Shown: piece after piece, positions 15,977-21,780 of the stretch
Position numbering within the stretch: the stretch's first letter is position 1
How the letters are laid out: every line of letters begins with the position of its first letter
Assembly: GCF_902491285.1 (NCBI RefSeq)
Contig: NZ_CABUHK010000086.1
Coordinates: 1 to 21,780, forward strand
DNA: 21,780 bases
Reading direction: 5' to 3'
From: an uncultured Bacteroides sp.
GTDB taxonomy: Bacteria > Bacteroidota > Bacteroidia > Bacteroidales > Bacteroidaceae
The notes under the pieces: generated by a model
The model's database searches: none
What the model was told of the DNA's origin: nothing
The model's input: the letters and a program-made list of their open reading frames with translations, nothing else
Program-made: the position numbers and the translations under genes

Positions 15977-17737
15977 ATGAAACAAGAAATCATTAATGGT
16001 GGCAATGCCCGATATTTGGGCGAATTAGAAAGATTTAAAGATGGTATTCCTTTTGGCATCGTAAACAAGACAAAGACAGATGTAGGTGGCACTTATGTGG
16101 CTGCAAATTGCAGTAGTAACTATATTATCGTATGCCCATTCAAGGATTTGGTGGATAGCATAGCAGCAGATAAGAATAACAGGTATGAGGTATTCAAATG
16201 TTATGGTGGTATAAGAGAATACCAGTTCAGGAAATATATCAAAAACAATACCACATATAAGATAGCCGTGACCTATGACAGCCTGCCAAAATTAATTGGA
16301 TGGTTGAGCGGTACAGAAGGGTGGAAAGTCTTGGTAGATGAATACCATTTAATTTTGGAAGACATGGATTTCAGATATGATGCAATTAACGGCTTGATGG
16401 AAGAAATACAGAAGTTCAGGCATTATTCTTTTCTGTCTGCCACTCCAATTGACCTTGACTTTGAGATAGATTTCCTGAAACAGCTTCCACATTACAAAGT
16501 CCAATGGAATGGAGTGACGAAAATAACCCCTATCAGATACAAGGTCACGCAATTAACCAAAGGACTGGCTAGATTCATACAGATATTTTTGGATGAAGGC
16601 ATATCACTCCCAGACATAAACGGCAATGTCAGCAAAGTGGAAGAACTATATATTTTTATCAATTCTGTGACCAGTATCAAGCAGATAGCAGATACGTTGA
16701 AACTGAATCCAGATGATGTGAAGATATGTTGTGCTGACAGGATTAGAAATAACAAACTGTTGGGCGAATACCAGATTGAATCAGTCAGTAGTCACAATAA
16801 GAAGATTAATTTCTTTACAAAGAAATGCTTTCAGGGATGCAACCTTTTCACCAATAACGGGCTGATAATAGTAGCCAGTGACGCATACAGAACACAGACT
16901 TTGGTGGATATAAGTACTACTATGGAACAGATAGCAGGCAGAATCAGAATCAATGACGAATACCAGAACATCTTTAGGAATGTGATAGTCCATCTGTTCT
17001 CCACCAATAAGAATGTTATGAGCGATGAAGAGTTTGAGATGTTGATGCAGGACAAAGAGAAGGAAGCTGACAAGTTGCTAAGCGGATGGAGCAAGCTGGA
17101 TAAGGAAGAGAGACAGACCTATATTAAGAGGATGAACCTAGACACTGAACTAGTCTCCATCATTAATGGCAAGATGGTGTATAACAATCTGAAAAAACAA
17201 TCCTTCATTTATAAGCAGGCACTAAGGAAGACATACAAGGATGGAATCAGCATCAGGGACAGTTTTATGCAATCAGAGAAATTTGAGCTTACCAACCAGA
17301 ATAAATGGAAAGATTTCAACATAAAACTGGCAAAGGCTATGGCTGTCAGTTATGAGCAATTACTAAAAGATTATCTGGATTCCCCTTCTGAATCTTATGA
17401 ACAGGAATATCCAGAATTTCCACTAATCAAAAGATATTTGAAGGAATCTGAAATGAATACTCTTAGATGGAACAGGGAGAAGATGCTAAAAGCTGTAGAG
17501 GACAAGAAACAAGTTGATAAAGTTTTCTTGGCTATATATCAGCCTGGCTTTATCAGCAATAAGGATTTGAAAAGCAAATTGAAGGATGAGTTTGGCAGAT
17601 TGGGAATCAAGTTATCCCCCAAAGCTACCCTGATAGAGAATTGTACTCTTTACAATGTGGAGAAGGCAAGCAGGAAGATAGATGGAAAAACTGTTAGTGG
17701 CTATGAACTTGGCAAGATGGTATTTACCTTTGAATAA
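15977..17737 (+). CDS. Superfamily-2 helicase-like protein, candidate replication initiator of the element
   Basis: 586-aa protein with the order of SF2 helicase motifs. There is a P-loop-like N-terminus NKTKTDVGGTYVAAN (30-44), a DExH box VDEYH (120-124), motif III SAT (154-156) and motif VI QIAGRIR (318-324). The P-loop does not fit the classical GxxGxGK(T/S); the lysine is not at the usual place. I know comparable GxGATT-type variants from Bacteroidetes mobile-element proteins that resemble the herpesvirus UL9/origin-binding helicase group. The C-terminal ~230 residues are charged and helical, with no recognised domain. It follows a structured non-coding region carrying direct repeats and ends before a good terminator. 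A role in element replication is inferred from the context; another DNA-remodelling role is possible. Confidence 0.7.
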   Translation: MKQEIINGGNARYLGELERFKDGIPFGIVNKTKTDVGGTYVAANCSSNYIIVCPFKDLVDSIAADKNNRYEVFKCYGGIREYQFRKYIKNNTTYKIAVTYDSLPKLIGWLSGTEGWKVLVDEYHLILEDMDFRYDAINGLMEEIQKFRHYSFLSATPIDLDFEIDFLKQLPHYKVQWNGVTKITPIRYKVTQLTKGLARFIQIFLDEGISLPDINGNVSKVEELYIFINSVTSIKQIADTLKLNPDDVKICCADRIRNNKLLGEYQIESVSSHNKKINFFTKKCFQGCNLFTNNGLIIVASDAYRTQTLVDISTTMEQIAGRIRINDEYQNIFRNVIVHLFSTNKNVMSDEEFEMLMQDKEKEADKLLSGWSKLDKEERQTYIKRMNLDTELVSIINGKMVYNNLKKQSFIYKQALRKTYKDGISIRDSFMQSEKFELTNQNKWKDFNIKLAKAMAVSYEQLLKDYLDSPSESYEQEYPEFPLIKRYLKESEMNTLRWNREKMLKAVEDKKQVDKVFLAIYQPGFISNKDLKSKLKDEFGRLGIKLSPKATLIENCTLYNVEKASRKIDGKTVSGYELGKMVFTFE

Positions 17738-17771
17738 GAATCTACCAATATGACAGAACAGGACAAGAATA

Positions 17772-17808
17772 AAGCTCCAGACCATTAATCAGGTTTGGGG
17801 CTTTTTTT
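17772..17808 (+). terminator. Rho-independent terminator of the helicase gene
   Basis: AAGCTCCAGACC (17772-17783) pairs with GGTTTGGGGCTT (17792-17803) with two G-U pairs, an 8-nt loop, and a T-run to 17808. It lies 35 nt beyond the helicase stop and separates the mobility/replication genes from the cargo. Confidence 0.85.
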
Positions 17809-17942
17809 AATAAGAAACTAATTTTAACACTTGAGAGGATATTAAATCAGGAAGGCGGTATAGAGAATAGTAATATTATATCAAATAGAATTACAATACA
17901 TTGATTTATAATAACCTTGTTTTTTATTCTGTATAAATCCTA

Positions 17943-17971
17943 TTTGTTGTTTTTATCTTTTATTATATTTG
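17943..17971 (+). promoter_or_regulatory. Probable promoter of the WG-repeat/HNH cargo
   Basis: The -7 box TATATTTG (17964-17971) fits the consensus. A TTTG at 17943-17946 is 17 nt upstream, slightly closer than the usual ~20. The start would be near 17978, about 20 nt before the ATG at 17999. The surrounding 17809-17998 is very AT-rich and holds no gene. Confidence 0.5.
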
Positions 17972-17998
17972 TACATCGTATTGAATTAAAGAATAATT

Positions 17999-19789
17999 AT
18001 GGATAAGCCTCTATTTTCAGAATACTGTCATGCACTAGAATACAAACATTTATTTAAAGGTCATGATGATATGAATTTTTATTCAGCAAAGGAAGGTGAT
18101 AATGATTACATAATGGTGGATGATTATGACTGTGGAAATTATGACGTATGGTCTGAAATACCAATTGTTCTCTTAGAGAATGACAGATTACTTTGTAAAC
18201 GTGACGAAAAATATGGTGTAGTAAATGCAGAAGGTTGGATTGTTATACCTTTTGTTTATGATAGATTTGATAACAGAGAAGAGTTTGAAAATGATAGATA
18301 TAGTGTTTTATTAGACAATAGATGGGGAGTGATAGACGCATCAGGAAGGGAGCTCTTTCGAATAAAATATAGTAATCCTATTCCAATATTAAAGTTTCCC
18401 AAAATAGTTTCGAATGATATGATATGCAGAGGGACTATACTTGTTGAGGATGCAGATACTCACCGTCAAGGATTAGTTAATTTTAATGGTCAAGAAGTCA
18501 TTCCTACAATATATTCTAAAATAGAACAAAGTGGAAACTGGGACTATGTTTTTGTTAATTGGGGAGCTATAGAAGAACCTAAACCTAATTGCACATGGAA
18601 TGGTATTTGGGGATGTTATAATTGGCAGGGAAAGGAGGTAATTCCCGTAAAGTATCATGCCATTCATTATATTAATGGTTATTTTATTGTAGGAGATGAT
18701 GAATATAATGATTGGGAAGATAAATACTATGGGATATATGATTTATATGATTTACAAGGTAATATGATTATAGGTGGATTTAATAATTGTCAAATCGGGA
18801 CAAATTATTTTATTTTCAATTTTGGAATTACCATTAAGTCACACTGGGAAACAACTTATTGGGGGGACATTGAATATGATGAAAGATTAGTAGAAGAATT
18901 GAATTGTGATAAAATGTGTTCTATTATTGTTGATAAAGAGCTAAAGTCACTAATTCCTAGGCATTTGATTGAGCAAACTCGTGAAGAAGCGGAATATGAA
19001 TTTGATTTTTTAATGAATAATTTGCCTATAGGTGAAGGGTTGCTCATTGGAGAATGTCCCAAATTGTTCCAAGGTAAAAAATACAGTAAAGATGATAAGA
19101 TTATAAAAGGAATTAGTGTTCGTTCAGCTTCTTCCATAAATGACTTCGCTGTAAAATATAGCTCAAATAAAAAAGTTACAATGGACGATGGTTCAATAGT
19201 GCGATTGACAGGGATTATTTTCAACAATGAACGAATAGTTATTGCTCCGATATATATAAGCATAAAATCAATAAGCGATAGGTTGTTTTTTGTTCTAAAT
19301 AAAAAAGGTTTAGTTGGTATAAGGGATATTTCAAAAGAATTGCTAAAACCACAATTTAACTTAATTGCTAATCCACATAATAACATAGCTATCGGATTTA
19401 AAATAGCATATATAGAAGAAGAGGAGATATATCAATGCCAATGTTCTTTATTAAAGTTCAATGAAGATTCTATCCATCAAGAGGATATTGTGAAAATGAC
19501 AGGTTCACAGCTATATGAGTTGCTATATTGTGAGTTTTCAAATTGGAGAGATTTTGAATTAAGTGAAGAACATAAAATATTGATAACGCAGTACTGGGAA
19601 CATATATTTAGTAAAAATGACACTTTCTGGTATTCATATTGTAATAATTTTAAATATCTTTGGAAGGATGAACATTATGAAGAAATTAGAGGAAGTATGT
19701 CCAATGATTCGACGGACTCGTATAATTGGGAATATTATAATGATGGTTTGGATATGGACCAACAAGATGAACGTTTTTGGAATTTTTGA
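17999..19789 (+). CDS. WG-repeat-containing protein
   Basis: 596-aa acidic protein built of WG repeats, units of about 35-45 residues with a (Y/W)G(V/I/L/C) start and a V-IP-Y end. Visible copies: KYGVVNAEGWIVIPFVYD (71-88), RWGVIDASGRELF (108-120), RQGLVNFNGQEVIPTIY (156-172), IWGCYNWQGKEVIPVKYH (203-220), YYGIYDLYDLQGNMI (244-258) and a late KKGLVGIRDISKELLKPQF (~421-439). The middle (~280-400) and the Asp/Tyr-rich C-terminus are not recognised. WG repeats are thought to form beta-propeller-like or scaffold folds; biochemical roles are mostly unknown. No signal peptide, so cytoplasmic. It is 21 nt upstream of the HNH gene and probably co-transcribed, which suggests a binding or sensor partner for the nuclease. 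Composition is more AT-rich than the core genes. Confidence 0.8.
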   Translation: MDKPLFSEYCHALEYKHLFKGHDDMNFYSAKEGDNDYIMVDDYDCGNYDVWSEIPIVLLENDRLLCKRDEKYGVVNAEGWIVIPFVYDRFDNREEFENDRYSVLLDNRWGVIDASGRELFRIKYSNPIPILKFPKIVSNDMICRGTILVEDADTHRQGLVNFNGQEVIPTIYSKIEQSGNWDYVFVNWGAIEEPKPNCTWNGIWGCYNWQGKEVIPVKYHAIHYINGYFIVGDDEYNDWEDKYYGIYDLYDLQGNMIIGGFNNCQIGTNYFIFNFGITIKSHWETTYWGDIEYDERLVEELNCDKMCSIIVDKELKSLIPRHLIEQTREEAEYEFDFLMNNLPIGEGLLIGECPKLFQGKKYSKDDKIIKGISVRSASSINDFAVKYSSNKKVTMDDGSIVRLTGIIFNNERIVIAPIYISIKSISDRLFFVLNKKGLVGIRDISKELLKPQFNLIANPHNNIAIGFKIAYIEEEEIYQCQCSLLKFNEDSIHQEDIVKMTGSQLYELLYCEFSNWRDFELSEEHKILITQYWEHIFSKNDTFWYSYCNNFKYLWKDEHYEEIRGSMSNDSTDSYNWEYYNDGLDMDQQDERFWNF

Positions 19790-19810
19790 TTAATATATCT
19801 GCACACTAAG

Positions 19811-20676
19811 ATGAAATATGAAGAATTATTAGAAAAAGACGAATGGGAAGTTAAACGCTATGAGATATTGGCTAGAGATAATTACACTTGTCAAGATTGT
19901 GGATGCAGAGGTATTAACAATGATATATTTTTCCCTATTTCTAAAATTAGCGATTTAAATAAGCTACTTCCAGATATCTTATTAAATGGTGATAATTTGG
20001 AATCATTTTGTAATGGTATTAATTGGGTTGGTAAGTCTATGAAATCTCCAGTCCATTTGCAAATAAAAATTTTAAATAATAAATTATGTATTTATACAAT
20101 CAATACACATTCTATATTTGAATCCCCATTTCTTTTTGCAGCAGATAATGAGGTCTCAAATATCCATTTTAAAGAGATAAATATAAATGATATCTGTCAT
20201 ACAAAGATAGAAAAGTTGAAAAGGGAAGATTGTTTGCCTTTTTATTTAAAGAAGATATGGGGCAGACGAACTATGCAGCAATAAACTATTCTTGCAAAAA
20301 TGAAAAACTTGAAATACTAGAACTAAATATATTCTTTGAGAATAAATATTTTCATTATTCTTTCTCTCATTTACATTATTACAGTGAAGGGACAGTTTTC
20401 AATTTTATTCCATTAAATATTCATCACCAATATTATATACGTGATAAAAAGCCTTGGGAGTATGATAATAATGCTTTAGTAACCTTATGTTCACGTTGCC
20501 ATCAAAAAAGACATCAACAAACAAGTACTCCATTGTACACATTAGATAGGCAATTGATTTATTCTGCCTTGCCTGTATGTGACCGTTGTCAAGGAACTGG
20601 CTATTTGCCTCAATACCATTATTATATGGGAGGGATATGTTTTAAATGTCATGGTGAGGGTGTGTGCGAATATTAG
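19811..20676 (+). pseudogene. HNH endonuclease with CxxCxGxG zinc finger, split by a frameshift
   Basis: Two overlapping + frames form one HNH protein. The first (19811-20284, 157 codons) starts EWEVKRYEILARDNYTCQDC, the N-terminal zinc-knuckle half of HNH nucleases. The second (open 20191-20676) supplies the catalytic half, LNIHHQYYIRDKKPWEYDN and LVTLCSRCHQKRH, then two DnaJ-like zinc motifs, CDRCQGTGYL and CFKCHGEGVC. Neither half is a plausible nuclease alone. The crossover must lie in 20191-20284; the GGGG at 20259-20262 is the likely site, as a -1 shift there joins KKIW to GQTNY. About 200 residues separate the two zinc halves, an unusual insertion. It may be a real one-base deletion, a sequencing error or programmed frameshifting. 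If intact, the product is a ~288-aa DNA endonuclease. Confidence 0.75.
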
Positions 20677-20713
20677 ATACGCCCTATTAATGTCTGAAAT
20701 TGTTATCTAATAT
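20670..20713. terminator. Inverted repeat between convergent HNH and membrane-protein genes
   Basis: ATATTAGATA (20670-20679) and its exact reverse complement TATCTAATAT (20704-20713) form a 10-bp AT-rich stem with a 24-nt loop. The left arm overlaps the HNH stop codon, and the right arm ends 9 nt before the end of the opposite gene. Its position suits a bidirectional transcription end. There is no U-run. Confidence 0.4.
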
Positions 20714-20722
20714 CTTATAAAC

Positions 20723-21412
20723 CTACCTATTTTTATCATAGACTTTTATTGGATATAAATATATTTCCCAGGGATAATTGATATTTTCTTGAAAGTTAGG
20801 ATTTAGTAAATAATATTCATAAGTTTTAAAAGGTAGCCATTCTCGTGATAAGAGGCATAATTTAGTACGATACATATTCCCTTCTTTATTTAATTTCACT
20901 CTTCTTTCAAATTTCCAGTTGGATTTCTTCCTGAAATAGCAATATATTAGAGCAGAACTATTTGTATCATCTCCTTTTAAGTTAATATCTATAACCCAAT
21001 CATATGGAATAATACCAACTTTAATAGCTTTCATTTTGTTATTTTCTGTTAGTTCCTCATTTGAACATCTAATGTATTTTCCTTCTGTATCTTGTACCAC
21101 ATTAATTGTTTCTGTTATAATCTCTATTCCATTAAAAAATGCATCCTTTATTTCTCCTCTTATATGTGAATATCTTCCAAACTTATTATCATTGTTAGGA
21201 TAATATTTCTCATAAACATCTGCATCTACCAAATAAACTCTACTACAGCGTTTTTTACTATATATTTCAGACTTCAATCTGGATATATATTCATTAATTA
21301 TTTTTTGGTGAGCCAGTTTATCTCGCATAGACAATCGTTTAGAAAGAAAGAAAATATGATATGCAATAAAGGTTGATATAATGATACTAAATATTGACAA
21401 AGCGACTTCCAT
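20723..21412 (-). CDS. Membrane-anchored protein of unknown function
   Basis: 229-aa protein with one N-terminal membrane helix (ALSIFSIIISTFIAYHIFFL, about 4-23) followed by a basic, coiled-coil-like helix (KLAHQKIINEYISRLKSEIY) and a soluble domain rich in beta strands and aromatic residues (~60-229). No catalytic motif is evident. The anchor without a cleavage site suggests an inner-membrane protein with a cytoplasmic domain (positive-inside rule, KRLSMRDK after the helix). It is transcribed towards the HNH gene from its own -7 box. The low GC matches the cargo genes. In a defence cassette such a protein could be a membrane effector, but nothing in the sequence proves it. Confidence 0.65.
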   Translation of the reverse strand: MEVALSIFSIIISTFIAYHIFFLSKRLSMRDKLAHQKIINEYISRLKSEIYSKKRCSRVYLVDADVYEKYYPNNDNKFGRYSHIRGEIKDAFFNGIEIITETINVVQDTEGKYIRCSNEELTENNKMKAIKVGIIPYDWVIDINLKGDDTNSSALIYCYFRKKSNWKFERRVKLNKEGNMYRTKLCLLSREWLPFKTYEYYLLNPNFQENINYPWEIYLYPIKVYDKNR

Positions 21413-21437
21413 AGTTTATTCAATTAGTTATTTACCG

Positions 21438-21445
21438 CAAAGATA
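21438..21445 (-). promoter_or_regulatory. Bacteroides -7 box for the membrane-anchored protein gene
   Basis: On the - strand TATCTTTG fits TAnnTTTG. The start would fall near 21431, about 19 nt before the ATG at 21412. No exact -33 TTTG lies at the expected distance. Confidence 0.5.
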
Positions 21446-21780
21446 AAAAAATATATGGTAAGATTACAGTTTTATGTATTTTCATTGATAATCATTAATA
21501 TACACCAACTCTGATGTACGGTATCTTAAAATCATCCCCCTTTTATTGAGGAAGTGTTTTTTATTTGGAGTTTATGCTTTGATAGAGTGAAACTATTAGT
21601 CAGACAGTGAGCGTATCAGATGTATATCGTGCATAAGCCCCTTCTGTTACCCAAAACACCCCCATACCAATCATTAGGAAAAAGAAAGGATTGCATGAAT
21701 TGCTATTCAGCCCACAAACCTTTTGAACTTCTTAAATGTGCGGACTTATCAACGATTTGTATATGTCTACATATAAAGAT
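21446..21780. other. 335 nt without a recognisable gene at the right edge
   Basis: No open frame of convincing length, RNA gene or attachment repeat is seen on either strand. The segment is AT-rich in its first ~100 nt and more mixed afterwards (runs such as CCCCC at 21536-21540 and CACCCCC at 21658-21664). It could be the leader of a gene outside the window or decayed sequence. Confidence 0.4.

Larger units (their letters stand above)
13345..21780 (+). mobile_element. Integrated mobile element (island), right end not in window
   Basis: Immediately upstream of the guaB promoter the sequence becomes AT-rich and carries, in order, a tyrosine recombinase, a 57-aa protein, a structured non-coding stretch, a helicase-like replication candidate, and accessory cargo (WG-repeat protein, HNH nuclease, membrane-anchored protein). 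An integrase at the very edge next to a housekeeping gene is the normal layout of an integrated element. I found no structural virion genes, no relaxase and no conjugation genes, so it would be a small replicating island or satellite. No duplicated attachment core could be identified, so the left limit is approximate and the cargo may include host genes. Confidence 0.55.

Noticed and set aside
20230..20676. Second HNH half as an independent gene from the TTG at 20230
   Set aside because: It lacks the N-terminal CxxC half needed for the zinc fold, which is present in the overlapping upstream frame; a frameshift explains both.
13345..21780. Prophage
   Set aside because: No capsid, terminase, portal, tail, holin or lysin genes are visible; only integrase, helicase-like and cargo genes.
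13345..21780. A direct-repeat attachment pair flanking the element
   Set aside because: I compared the sequence near 13345-13397 with the right part of the window by eye and found no convincing repeat; the right end is probably outside the window.

Overview
The window looks like a chromosomal segment of a Bacteroides-type bacterium (Bacteroidales). Supporting signs are Bacteroidales-style promoters (-7 TAnnTTTG with -33 TTTG, instead of sigma70 boxes), AT-rich leaders without clear Shine-Dalgarno sequences, an OmpA-family porin in the style of the phylum, and a guaB - parvulin - OstA-like - mutL gene string. The species cannot be fixed from the sequence alone.

Layout. (1) 1-2343 is an accessory patch on the + strand: an ImmA/IrrE-type metallopeptidase directly followed by a DUF4411/PIN-like protein (a toxin-antitoxin-like pair), then the 5'-truncated remnant of a DUF4143 AAA ATPase behind a palindromic junction. 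(2) 2559-13274 is a conserved core block, entirely on the - strand. In transcription order it runs guaB, a PpiC-type parvulin, a SurA-like lipoprotein, a two-parvulin SurA homologue, an OstA/LptA-like protein, a 99-aa membrane protein, mutL, and an OmpA-family protein. Most of these genes sit 1-54 nt apart. Together they link outer-membrane protein folding and LPS transport with GMP synthesis and mismatch repair. (3) From about 13345 to the window end is a more AT-rich region on the + strand that looks like an integrated mobile element inserted just upstream of the guaB promoter. It carries a long tyrosine recombinase preceded by four exactly 13-bp-spaced repeats, a 57-aa protein behind a very good promoter, a structured 320-nt non-coding region, and a superfamily-2 helicase-like protein with a degenerate P-loop (a candidate replication protein). 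Cargo follows: a WG-repeat protein, an HNH nuclease gene split by a frameshift, and a convergently transcribed membrane-anchored protein of unknown function. The right end of the element is not visible.

The most interesting region is the element at 13345-21780: the integrase with its iteron-like leader, the P-loop-variant helicase, and the WG-repeat + HNH/zinc-finger + membrane-protein cargo. This could be an uncharacterised defence or conflict cassette, but that role is inferred from context and not demonstrated by the sequence.
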